Shown here: piece by piece, positions 1 to 5,370 of the stretch
Layout of the letters: each line of letters starts with the position of its first letter
Position numbering within the stretch: position 1 is the stretch's first letter
NCBI GenBank assembly: GCA_002763085.1
Contig: PFCY01000087.1
Coordinates: 1-6,742, forward strand
Direction: 5' to 3'
DNA from: Candidatus Pacearchaeota archaeon CG10_big_fil_rev_8_21_14_0_10_32_14
GTDB lineage: Archaea > Nanobdellota > Nanobdellia > Pacearchaeales > GW2011-AR1
Length of the DNA: 6,742 nt
Program-made: the position numbers and the translations under genes
Notes under the pieces: generated by a model
What the model was told of the DNA's origin: nothing
Databases searched by the model: none
The model's input: the letters and a program-made list of their open reading frames with translations, nothing else

Positions 1-775
1 GAGCAATTTTTGTTATTAAAACTAAATCTATAATATGATCTAAAGATCCTTTTATTGATGGAGATTCTTTTTTTTGAGTATAAACATTTGTTTTATGTAT
101 TCCATTTCTTATCTGTTCAACAAAATTTTGGGGTCTGATAATTTCATCTTGAAGCATAGTCCAGTTTTGTCCAAGTTCATAAAAGGAATGACCGTCGGAT
201 GATGTTAAAGCACCTAAAGGGGGATAGAAAATATGATAAAATTCGTGAAATTGTTTAGCTTTTTGATTTGCGTTTTTTGGAAAATTCCCCATCGGTAAAG
301 TTAATTCTGCTTCAGCGTTGAATACTTCTATTGCATCTAAATCATCTAAAAAAATATTATTAGTTTGAAGAGCGGGACCAATTCCGTCTCTGTAAAAGGG
401 GTGATCTGCAACAATTATTCCGTTTTTATCTTTTGCTTCCTTTATTGTATCTTCTACAGATCGATGCTCTTGAATATGATAATCATTTTCTAGACCTAAC
501 ACTAACATATGGCCTTGTTGAGTGGGCACTTCTTGACCTTTAATAACATATATTTCTTTTTGAGGTATATAAATTCCGTTTTGTTTATCTCCTAAAAATT
601 CTCTTTCATAACCTAGCAGTCCAATAAATCTTTCATATCTGTTGTCTGAAAAATTGACCATTGCGAAGATTCCGTTTTTTCCTAGACGGCTAGATGCAAT
701 ATCGATAGCTTTATTGAAATCTTAGCTGTAAAGACGCGTACTTGTTTTAAGATGGTTGTGAAGGTCAGATTTCAT
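1..775 (-). pseudogene. PHP-domain metal-dependent phosphoesterase, in-frame TAA at codon 18, 3' end outside window
   Basis: Reading the minus strand from the ATG at 775 gives one frame to the window edge, about 258 codons, interrupted only by a TAA at 724-722. PHP metal-ligand motifs are visible on both sides: DLHNHL directly after the start, GQEVPT near 495, VADHPF near 385 and SSDGHS near 195. Proteins of this class are metal-dependent phosphoesterases of varied or unknown substrate. The ATG at 775 is preferred because PHP proteins usually begin one or two residues before the DLHxH motif; ATG 781 and GTG 784 are in-frame alternatives. Everything after the TAA reads as well-formed PHP protein, so the stop is a single-base nonsense change, a sequencing error, or a codon read through. 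A restart at ATG 661 would lose the DLHNHL ligands. UAA is not the pyrrolysine codon. The family assignment is firm; whether the gene works is not known. Confidence 0.8.
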
Positions 776-790
776 AATCATCACTAAATT

Positions 791-810
791 TATTAAATTT
801 TAAATTTTAT
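791..810 (-). promoter_or_regulatory. Probable TATA region for the PHP gene
   Basis: The minus strand here is almost pure A/T (ATAAAATTTAAAATTTAATA). Its centre lies about 25-29 bases upstream of the in-frame ATGs at 775 and 781, the expected distance for an archaeal TATA box and a leaderless transcript. In such an AT-rich genome the base composition alone is weak evidence. Confidence 0.35.
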
Positions 811-850
811 TGTCCTTCATGTTAAGATAATTGACAAATACGATAGTAAA

Positions 851-858
851 GTTTATTA
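851..858 (+). promoter_or_regulatory. Probable TATA box for the toxin-antitoxin/Ogg operon
   Basis: GTTTATTA is centred about 26 bases before the second in-frame ATG (881) and about 20 bases before the first (875). If transcripts are leaderless, as the spacing at other genes in this window suggests, this favours translation from 881. No Shine-Dalgarno sequence precedes either ATG. Confidence 0.4.
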
Positions 859-874
859 ACTTTAGACCTTTAAA

Positions 875-1105
875 ATGAATATGTCAAGAATTGTTATAAA
901 TGATAAAAATAGATTTGGAAAGCCGGTCATAGATGGGACAAGGATAACGGTAGAAGAGGTGATTGGAGCAATTGCAGGTGGGATGACGTTTGATGAAATT
1001 GAAGCGGAGTATGGAATTTCTAAAGAAGAAATTAAATTTGCATTAGAATACGCTGTCGAAATATTATCCGAAGAAAAGATTGGAATACTCAAAAGTATAA
1101 AATGA
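875..1105 (+). CDS. DUF433 antitoxin-like protein
   Basis: This 76-residue protein has the DUF433 pattern: GKPVIDGTRITVEEVI (residues 15-30), then GGMTFDEI and a helix-turn-helix-like YGISKEEIKFALEYA ending in a charged helix. DUF433 proteins are commonly encoded directly before PIN-like DUF5615 proteins and are thought to act as the antitoxin and DNA-binding autorepressor of the pair; that role is inferred from the family. The first gene of a three-gene operon, it overlaps the next by four bases (ATGA at 1102-1105), a sign of translational coupling. The start may be ATG 875 or ATG 881 (74 residues); the position of the TATA-like box mildly favours 881. Confidence 0.85.
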   Translation: MNMSRIVINDKNRFGKPVIDGTRITVEEVIGAIAGGMTFDEIEAEYGISKEEIKFALEYAVEILSEEKIGILKSIK

Positions 1106-1464
1106 GATTTTTTCTTGATGCAAATTTGCCTTTAAGTCTAATAAAATTATTTGAGGATTTAAAATTAGATGTCATTCATTCTCGAGATGTTGAAATGGGC
1201 AGGGCAAGTGATAGAGAGATATTTGATTATGCTATAAAAAATAATTCTATTTTGATAACTAAAGATTTGGAATTCGGAGATAGGCGTCTTTTTCAATTAA
1301 AAGATTTACTCGGATTGATTATCTTAAGGTTACCGTATAATTTTACCGCATCACAAATCTGCGAACACCTAAAAATATTTCTTGAGTCTATAATTATTGA
1401 AGACTTAGAAAATTCGATTACAATCATTAAACTTGGACGATATAGGATGAGGGAGATAAATTAA
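1102..1464 (+). CDS. DUF5615 PIN-like toxin (putative ribonuclease)
   Basis: The 120-residue product begins with MRFFLDANLP, the signature of DUF5615/Mut7-C-type PIN-like domains. Acidic residues sit where a PIN nuclease needs them: D6, D37/E39 in the ASDREIFDYA segment, and D55 and D60 in ITKDLEFGD. The GLIILRLP strand near residues 91-98 is also typical. By family, this is a metal-dependent ribonuclease toxin neutralised by the DUF433 partner encoded just upstream; activity on RNA is inferred, not seen. There is no separate Shine-Dalgarno sequence, so translation probably depends on re-initiation at the ATGA overlap with the antitoxin. Its stop codon (1462-1464) is directly followed by the start of the Ogg gene. 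Confidence 0.85.
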   Translation: MRFFLDANLPLSLIKLFEDLKLDVIHSRDVEMGRASDREIFDYAIKNNSILITKDLEFGDRRLFQLKDLLGLIILRLPYNFTASQICEHLKIFLESIIIEDLENSITIIKLGRYRMREIN

Positions 1465-2073
1465 ATGGAAATCATTGATATTAAAGACCACCATTCAAAC
1501 AATAAAGTTATAATACAAAATAGATTAAATGAATTTTCAGAAATAATAAAACGAAATAACGAAAAAGAGATTTTTAGAGAACTTTGTTTTTGTATTCTGA
1601 CTGCAGGAGCGTCGGCTGAACTCGGGATTAAAACGATTGATCATATTGGGGACGTGATTTACAACGGAACGCAAGAAGAAATAGTTTCAAAATTAAAAGA
1701 AGTTTATCGTTTTTATAATCTGCGGGGAAATTATATTTTCTTGGCGCGAAATAATTTTGATATTAAAGTTTTGAATTTACCTCATATTGAAAGACGCGAC
1801 GAGATTGTCAAACGAATAAAAGGAATTGGATACAAAGAGGCGTCGCATTTTTTGAGAAATATTGGATACAAAGATTATGCTATTTTGGATAAACATATTT
1901 TGAATTGCTTGCACGAAGCCGGAATTTTAGAAAATAATAAGCCGCCAAAAAATAGAAATCGATATTTAGAGATTGAAGAAACTTTGAGAAATTTTTCTAA
2001 AGAATTAGGAATTGATTTTGACGAATTGGATTTGGTTCTTTGGAGTTTAAAGACTGGGAAGGTGCTGAAGTAA
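1465..2073 (+). CDS. ogg: Archaeal 8-oxoguanine DNA glycosylase/AP lyase (Ogg2 family)
   Basis: This 202-residue helix-hairpin-helix enzyme should remove 8-oxoguanine from DNA and cut the strand at the resulting abasic site. The hairpin GIGYKEASHFLRN (residues 120-132) supplies the catalytic lysine K124, and AILDKHIL supplies the essential aspartate D142. These correspond to K129 and D147 as I recall them from the Methanocaldococcus jannaschii enzyme. The same five-residue offset places the last residue, K202, at the C-terminal lysine reported to tell 8-oxoguanine from guanine. All three key residues are therefore present and the gene looks complete. ATG 1465 abuts the toxin stop codon, with a GAGGGAG Shine-Dalgarno-like stretch at 1449-1455 inside the toxin gene. 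It thus appears to be the last gene of the toxin-antitoxin operon, an unusual partnership. Confidence 0.92.
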   Translation: MEIIDIKDHHSNNKVIIQNRLNEFSEIIKRNNEKEIFRELCFCILTAGASAELGIKTIDHIGDVIYNGTQEEIVSKLKEVYRFYNLRGNYIFLARNNFDIKVLNLPHIERRDEIVKRIKGIGYKEASHFLRNIGYKDYAILDKHILNCLHEAGILENNKPPKNRNRYLEIEETLRNFSKELGIDFDELDLVLWSLKTGKVLK

Positions 2074-2112
2074 ATTATATCCTTTTCGGTGAATATCATT
2101 TAAGTTTTAGGG

Positions 2113-2141
2113 CTTCTTGCAGCTTTGCTGTGTGTTAGAAG
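2113..2141 (+). other. Stem-loop downstream of ogg
   Basis: Two nested inverted repeats share one axis: CTTCT (2113-2117) with AGAAG (2137-2141), and inside them CAGC (2120-2123) with GCTG (2127-2130) around a TTT loop. The structure lies 40 bases after the ogg stop codon. No T tract follows, so it does not look like a terminator; it could protect the 3' end of the operon mRNA. The stems are short and the hairpin may be chance. Confidence 0.3.
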
Positions 2142-2165
2142 TAAATGATTTCTCAATTTTATTAC

Positions 2166-2307
2166 ATTGGTTTTCAAATTCTCACAAAATTTCTTTCTTT
2201 GAAAGAAAAACCCTACTCGCGACCTCGCTCACCAATTTCCCATTACACCCTTATCACGAAGTCGCTCGCCCTATATTTGAATTTCTTAGGGTTTTGTGAA
2301 AACCAAT
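2166..2307. repeat. Composite inverted-repeat element, 142 bases (possible MITE or structured RNA)
   Basis: Most of the geneless stretch 2074-2366 is taken up by nested inverted repeats. The outer arms ATTGGTTTTCA (2166-2176) and TGAAAACCAAT (2297-2307) match over 11 bases. Inner arms AAAACCCTA (2207-2215) and TAGGGTTTT (2287-2295) match over 9. GCGAC (2219-2223) pairs with GTCGC (2261-2265). A separate hairpin, TTTCTTTC-TTT-GAAAGAAA (2190-2208), occupies the left arm. The nesting suggests either a folded RNA or a miniature inverted-repeat element. I see no convincing target-site duplication and no transposase. A 60-codon frame here (2117-2299) has no coding character. Confidence 0.6.
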
Positions 2308-2335
2308 AAATCTCACATTTGCTTCAACGAGATAA

Positions 2336-2343
2336 TATTTATA
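2336..2343 (+). promoter_or_regulatory. TATA box of the two-helix membrane protein gene
   Basis: TATTTATA is centred 27 bases before the GTG at 2367, as expected for a leaderless archaeal transcript. This spacing also supports GTG 2367 as the start. Confidence 0.5.
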
Positions 2344-2366
2344 ATCTATAAAGTTAATTCTATTTA

Positions 2367-2816
2367 GTGGCAAGAAAAAAAAGAGATTATCACGATTTCT
2401 ATGAAATGAGCGGTCGTAGAGATAGAAATGCATATAGACATGAAGTTAAGAGAAAATATGAAGAAGGTGGGCAAGATGCCGTCAATAGATACCGATTTGA
2501 GACTTATGTCCATTCATATCAAACACGTTTAAACAAACTTCTTGGAGATTTTTCTGCAAATCCTCTTATTGATATTATCTTTAAAGGTGATAAAAATAAA
2601 AAAAATAGATTCTTGAGAAGAGCGAGTAAGAGTTTACTTGATAAATTATCTGCGACTGCGTCGGTCTTAAGTTTACTGGGATCAATATTTTTTTTGTCTT
2701 CTAATATTACTGGAAATGTGGTGGTCGGAATGAATCAGACGAATTCTAATTTTTATGGAATAAGTTTTTTTGTCTTAGGGTTGTTACTTGCGATATATTG
2801 TTTAGAAAGAGATTAA
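2367..2816 (+). CDS. Small two-helix membrane protein with NITGNVV hairpin, DPANN-type
   Basis: The 149-residue product has a strongly basic, hydrophilic N-terminal two thirds (many K/R, with Y and E) and a C-terminal hairpin of two membrane segments, roughly residues 95-111 and 129-146. The turn between them reads LSSNITGNVVVG. Hairpins of this kind, with an 'ITGN' turn, are familiar to me from many unnamed DPANN archaeal proteins; their function is unknown. The basic part should lie in the cytoplasm, where it could bind RNA, DNA or ribosomes, but nothing in the sequence proves this. The start is GTG 2367, with a well-placed TATA box and no Shine-Dalgarno sequence. Its stop codon overlaps the stop of the convergent minus-strand gene (2813-2816). 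Confidence 0.75.
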   Translation: MARKKRDYHDFYEMSGRRDRNAYRHEVKRKYEEGGQDAVNRYRFETYVHSYQTRLNKLLGDFSANPLIDIIFKGDKNKKNRFLRRASKSLLDKLSATASVLSLLGSIFFLSSNITGNVVVGMNQTNSNFYGISFFVLGLLLAIYCLERD

Positions 2817-3214
2817 TCATTTTTTGCGAATAATAAATAAATAGCTATAAAAGTAAGAATTAAATTGATAATTGTAGATAGGACATAGTCATAAGTTTTA
2901 TTTAATCCGTTACCATCTGTAAATATTGTAAATAAAAAATATGATACTATAGACAAAAGATATATTACTGGAACTGTTAAATATGCTTTTGATATTTTAT
3001 TCTTATGTATGTAAATTATATATGGAATTGATGATACATAAACAAAAATTAATGGAATATAAGATATCAATGATAATAATCCAAGAAATATACTCGGTGT
3101 AAAAAATCTTAGGTCGCTAATAAGACCTAAAATGCTCGCAGTTAAGGAAAATAATAAAAATATTCTTGAGTATTTATCTTTAGGGATGTTAAATCTATTT
3201 TTTTGTTTAATCAT
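2813..3214 (-). CDS. Four-helix integral membrane protein, unknown function
   Basis: This 133-residue protein is almost entirely hydrophobic apart from a short basic start (MIKQKNRFNIPKDKYSR). About four membrane segments can be seen near residues 18-33, 40-65, 78-98 and 110-129, with a charged loop IHKNKISK in the middle and a TDGNGLNKTYD loop before the last helix. No catalytic or ligand motif is recognised. The ATG at 3214 lies six bases after the stop codon of the cupredoxin gene, so the two are almost certainly co-transcribed. It may be a membrane partner of the copper protein, which is inference from position only. Its stop codon interlocks with that of the convergent gene. Confidence 0.75.
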   Translation of the reverse strand: MIKQKNRFNIPKDKYSRIFLLFSLTASILGLISDLRFFTPSIFLGLLSLISYIPLIFVYVSSIPYIIYIHKNKISKAYLTVPVIYLLSIVSYFLFTIFTDGNGLNKTYDYVLSTIINLILTFIAIYLLFAKND

Positions 3215-3220
3215 ATCTTC

Positions 3221-3640
3221 TTATTCAACGATTATTGTTCCTTGCATTCTGCTGTGAAGTTTGCAGTGATAAGTGTAAGCGCCTTTTTGATCGAATTTGT
3301 GAGAATAAGTCTCGTCTTTACTAAATTGAGGGGAATTTATCTCGGATCCTGAATCTGATGTGATAGTGTGAGAAACAATATCTAAGTTTGTCCAAGTTAC
3401 TGTGTCACCAGCTTTAATCCGCAACGATTCAGGATTAAATTTGTAACTTTGAATATTTATTTCGAAAGAATTATCTGATAGTGGTAGAGAATTATTTATG
3501 GAATCATTTTGAAGCGGTTGATTTTCTTTTTTTGGAGGTGATTTATCGTTAAAGAATTTAATATATACAAAAACTCCTATAATGAGAAGGATTATTATTC
3601 CTATAACAAAGAACTTATTTTTATTATCATCTCTTCTCAT
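3221..3640 (-). CDS. Membrane-anchored cupredoxin (amicyanin/plastocyanin-like blue copper protein)
   Basis: The 139-residue product has a basic N-terminus and one membrane segment at residues 10-30 (FFVIGIIILLIIGVFVYIKF). A polar linker (about 31-58) and a single cupredoxin domain (59-139) follow. The type 1 copper ligands are all present: H91 in VSHTIT, then C126, H129 and M132 in YHCKLHSRM. The C-x2-H-x2-M spacing is that of amicyanin rather than the longer plastocyanin loop. It should carry single electrons on the outer face of the membrane, tethered by an uncleaved signal anchor; no lipobox cysteine is seen. The partner is unknown: no oxidase or dehydrogenase is encoded in the window. 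ATG 3640 has a TATA box 25 bases upstream. The four-helix membrane protein gene follows after six bases. Confidence 0.92.
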   Translation of the reverse strand: MRRDDNKNKFFVIGIIILLIIGVFVYIKFFNDKSPPKKENQPLQNDSINNSLPLSDNSFEINIQSYKFNPESLRIKAGDTVTWTNLDIVSHTITSDSGSEINSPQFSKDETYSHKFDQKGAYTYHCKLHSRMQGTIIVE

Positions 3641-3661
3641 GGGATTAAAATTGAATTATAG

Positions 3662-3669
3662 TTTATAAA
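3662..3669 (-). promoter_or_regulatory. TATA box of the cupredoxin operon
   Basis: TTTATAAA on the minus strand is centred 25-26 bases before ATG 3640 and lies in the gap after the hemerythrin gene. The cupredoxin pair can therefore be transcribed on its own from what looks like a leaderless start. Confidence 0.5.
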
Positions 3670-3715
3670 TTTTTATAATTGTTTGACTCTTCATTATTTT
3701 TAAAGATTCTAAGTG

Positions 3716-4111
3716 TTAAATAACTACCATAAGGTTATTTTTTAGTTTACTCAACAACTCTTCTTCTTTTCTTATGTGATCTTGTATCCTGTTTATCATC
3801 ATTTTTCCATCTATCTCCAAAGTCACTTTTATATAAGGTTCATAGTGAGTTTCAAGTGCCATTGAAATTATTTTTTTATAACCTTTGATTGCTTTATGTT
3901 CGAAATTCATTTTTGTAATAAACTCCAAATTATCCAACGTCATGAAAAACCTTTCTTCTTTTTGCTCATGTGCATTCCAGAAGTTTACAAATTCTTTAAA
4001 CGTTTTCGAGAACTCTTGAAAATCAAATTTTTCGTCTATAAAATACCTCAGTCTGTCTAAGTATTCTTTTATAGTCTCATGTTCTTTTTTTATTGAAAAT
4101 ATCATTTCCAT
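3716..4111 (-). CDS. Hemerythrin-like HHE cation-binding protein
   Basis: Counting from ATG 4111, this 131-residue helical protein carries the ligands of a hemerythrin-type di-iron site: H11 (KKEHETI), H48 and E52 (NAHEQKEERFF), H72 (FEHKAIKGY), and H112 and E116 (QDHIRKEEELL). The two HxxxE motifs define the HHE family, whose members bind O2 or NO, or sense oxygen or iron, in the cytoplasm. The frame extends upstream to a TTG at 4174, but ATG 4111 is chosen. It puts the first histidine at the usual place near the N-terminus, and a TTTTAAAA box lies 25 bases upstream (4133-4140). ATG 4105 is also possible. The next gene downstream on the same strand encodes a cupredoxin, with its own promoter. 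Both are metalloproteins linked to redox or oxygen chemistry, though a functional link is only suggested. Confidence 0.85.
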   Translation of the reverse strand: MEMIFSIKKEHETIKEYLDRLRYFIDEKFDFQEFSKTFKEFVNFWNAHEQKEERFFMTLDNLEFITKMNFEHKAIKGYKKIISMALETHYEPYIKVTLEIDGKMMINRIQDHIRKEEELLSKLKNNLMVVI

Positions 4112-4132
4112 AGATTTGGAATAATTTATGGT

Positions 4133-4140
4133 TTTTAAAA
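4133..4140 (-). promoter_or_regulatory. TATA box of the hemerythrin gene
   Basis: TTTTAAAA on the minus strand is centred 25 bases before ATG 4111. It decides between that ATG and the upstream TTG at 4174, which would place the promoter inside the coding region. Confidence 0.45.
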
Positions 4141-4286
4141 TTATCTTTCTGGAAAAAGAAATATCGACGAACAATTGCCATTTCTTTCACTTTTTTAGAG
4201 TAGTGGAAATTTTTAATGTTTAATTTTTGAGGAGTTATAAAAAGTGTGTGGATTTAGACACTATTTTGTTTTTAAGATTGTCGATC

Positions 4287-4320
4287 AAAATAAAAATAAA
4301 AAAAGGCTCCGAGTGGAGTC
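4287..4320 (-). terminator. Hairpin plus T tract after the receiver-like gene
   Basis: On the minus strand, GACTCC-ACTC-GGAGCC (4320-4305) is followed by an 18-base T-rich run with two interrupting A's (4304-4287). The stem has four G-C/A-U pairs, one A-C mismatch and a closing G-C pair. It lies 11 bases after the stop codon. The layout is that of an intrinsic terminator, and the same arrangement follows the neighbouring gene at 4983. Confidence 0.6.
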
Positions 4321-4331
4321 ATAGGTAATAT

Positions 4332-4805
4332 TTATTTTTGGTAATTGCCCTTATACAATTCCATAAGTATAGCAATCTGGTCTTCTGGAATAACTCCTAG
4401 AGTTTCTCTTACTGATCTAAGAGCTTGTTGTGAACCTTGTCCATCTTTTTTATCTATAAAAGCGAGTGCTTCTCTCCAAAATATTTCATCTGCTTTTGAC
4501 ATTTGTTTAAATGTTTGTTCAAAATCCGCGTTGAATACTTGGACTTTGTTGAATGTTCCCCCATGTTCATATGTTCCTCCTGTGGCTACATATGGAAGTC
4601 TTCCTTCTCTTAATCCTCTTTCTACAACTTCCATTCCGCTTTGCGCATGCACCATTTTCATATCTGTTATGATACAATCATAATCAGTTAGAGGTCTTTG
4701 AATAAGACTCGGAGACGCGACATAATCTATTCTAGGATCTACTCCCATAGCTGTAAGTCCATTTTCGATGCTATCGTCAATATATAGTATTGTGTTTATT
4801 GTCAT
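4332..4805 (-). CDS. Receiver-like (response-regulator-type) protein, stand-alone
   Basis: The N-terminal 85 or so residues resemble a receiver domain. There is an acidic pair D10-D11 in ILYIDDS, a probable phospho-acceptor D48 in DYDCIITDMKM, and T75 in LPYVATGGT at the position of the conserved Thr/Ser. The usual lysine of a 'KP' motif is not obvious, so phosphorylation is uncertain. The C-terminal half (residues 88-157) looks helical and is not a recognised output domain. No histidine kinase is encoded in the window. ATG 4805 is preceded by GGAGG nine bases upstream and by a leader shared with the gene at 5370. The gene looks less AT-rich than its flanks. The receiver assignment rests on motif spacing and should be treated as probable. 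Confidence 0.6.
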   Translation of the reverse strand: MTINTILYIDDSIENGLTAMGVDPRIDYVASPSLIQRPLTDYDCIITDMKMVHAQSGMEVVERGLREGRLPYVATGGTYEHGGTFNKVQVFNADFEQTFKQMSKADEIFWREALAFIDKKDGQGSQQALRSVRETLGVIPEDQIAILMELYKGNYQK

Positions 4806-4897
4806 TTTTTGTTTCCTCCAAGTATTTGAAGTGGTTTATCAGCCTCTTCCGCCGCTCTTTTGTTTTGAGTTTGTTTCGTTTCGTTATTTGTTTTCAT
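4802..4897 (-). CDS. Possible leader peptide, 31 residues, before the receiver-like gene
   Basis: An open frame from ATG 4897 ends in a TGA that overlaps the ATG of the receiver-like gene by four bases (ATGA, 4805-4802). The peptide is polar and rich in N, K, Q and E; its second half contains TQNKRA, KPLQ and GGNKK. The leader before the gene at 5370 encodes a related peptide in the same frame. Most differences between the two change the amino acid, so the conservation may be of the nucleotide leader and not of a peptide. No clear ribosome-binding site precedes ATG 4897. Confidence 0.3.
   Translation of the reverse strand: MKTNNETKQTQNKRAAEEADKPLQILGGNKK
4803..4870 (-). repeat. Duplicated 68-base 5' leader, copy A, with strong Shine-Dalgarno site
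   Basis: The 68 bases ending at the ATG (4805-4803) match those ending at the ATG at 5370-5368 without a gap; by hand count 55 of 68 are identical. The best-kept blocks are ACTCAAAACAAAAGAGCG at the 5' end, AAACCACT in the middle, and GGAGGAAA followed by AAAAAATG at the start codon. GGAGG nine bases before ATG is a strong ribosome-binding site, unlike the other main genes here. Confidence 0.85.
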
Positions 4898-4920
4898 TGT
4901 TTTTCTTTTCGGCTCATGCC

Positions 4921-4953
4921 TCTTCAGTTATCGGACTTTTACCGATAAGAAGA
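4921..4953 (-). other. Strong hairpin between the two cassettes
   Basis: TTATCGG and CCGATAA (4928-4934 and 4942-4948) pair perfectly around a seven-base loop. The stem extends through TCTTC/GAAGA (4921-4925 and 4949-4953) after a two-base bulge, for 12 pairs in all. It directly follows the T tract after the gene at 4990-5370 and precedes the next leader. No T tract follows it on the minus strand, so it may be a processing or stability signal of a joint transcript. Confidence 0.55.
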
Positions 4954-4954
4954 A

Positions 4955-4983
4955 AAAATAAAAAAGTGGCTCCATATGGAGCT
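4955..4983 (-). terminator. Hairpin plus T tract after the unknown gene
   Basis: The 14-base perfect palindrome GCTCCATATGGAGC (4969-4982) begins seven bases after the TAA. On the coding strand it is followed by CA-C and a T-rich run (to about 4955). This is the layout of an intrinsic terminator. Its GGAGCC side and T tract match those of the copy at 4287-4320, although the two genes are unrelated. Confidence 0.65.
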
Positions 4984-4989
4984 GTGAAT

Positions 4990-5370
4990 TTATCTTCTCA
5001 ATGTATAACGCAATGTTCGTTCACCCGCAGCAGTTTCCGCATCTAATACAAGTTCTTCTTTTGTACTCGCAGAGTTTATTGCAACCCGTCTTATGGAGTT
5101 GTAGTCACAATCTCTTGAAGGGTCATATTGATCTCTCCAAGTATATTGTCTATGTTCTAAACTTTGATCTGGATGGAAGATTGTCACAACTTTTGCCATG
5201 CCTGTTCCTCCTAGACCAAATTTGTTATACCATTGCTTACTAGATACCACTACGGCTGCTCCAGAATTTTCATCAAAAACAACTGGAGTTGTTTGCCAAA
5301 GTTCTGAAAGTACAGAGCATATGTTTGGATGGACAGCTCTTACTTTTTCCATATCTGTTTCGTTTGCCAT
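4990..5370 (-). CDS. Conserved-looking protein of unknown family (126 residues)
   Basis: I do not recognise this protein. It is soluble, with no signal peptide or membrane segment. It is rich in aromatic and charged residues: SSKQWYNKFGLGGTGMAK (residues 43-60), a glycine-rich turn, then IFHPDQSLEHRQYTWRDQYD (64-83), SRDCDYNSIRR (85-95) and a basic end (GERTLRYTLRR). Two cysteines, C18 and C88, and three histidines (H14, H66, H73) are visible, but they form no known metal motif. ATG 5370 has a GGAGG site nine bases upstream, inside the repeated leader. It is the first of two cassettes that share leader and terminator, and it diverges from the Lrp-type regulator gene. Base composition is clearly less AT-rich than most of the window. 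It is likely a real, well-translated gene because of the strong ribosome-binding site and terminator. Confidence 0.7.
   Translation of the reverse strand: MANETDMEKVRAVHPNICSVLSELWQTTPVVFDENSGAAVVVSSKQWYNKFGLGGTGMAKVVTIFHPDQSLEHRQYTWRDQYDPSRDCDYNSIRRVAINSASTKEELVLDAETAAGERTLRYTLRR

Noticed and set aside
722..724. Recoded stop codon (pyrrolysine or selenocysteine) in the PHP gene
   Set aside because: Those systems use UAG and UGA; the codon here is UAA, and no specific signal is seen.
862..1092. Minus-strand open frame opposite the DUF433 gene
   Set aside because: The plus strand encodes a clear DUF433 protein with an operon overlap; the antisense frame is its shadow.
2117..2299. Plus-strand 60-codon open frame
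   Set aside because: It lies wholly within the inverted-repeat element, has no promoter or ribosome-binding site at the right distance, and its translation has no protein-like pattern.
4112..4174. Upstream extension of the hemerythrin protein to a TTG start
   Set aside because: The extension adds 21 residues not typical of HHE proteins and would place the well-spaced TATA box inside the coding sequence.
4079..4180. Minus-strand 34-codon frame starting at ATG 4180
   Set aside because: It overlaps the hemerythrin gene out of frame, is K/F/N-rich as expected by chance, and has no ribosome-binding site.
4768..5046. Plus-strand 92-codon open frame across the leader and terminator region
   Set aside because: It is antisense to the receiver-like gene, the repeated leader and the hairpins, and its hydrophobic F/S/L-rich translation reflects the A-rich opposite strand.
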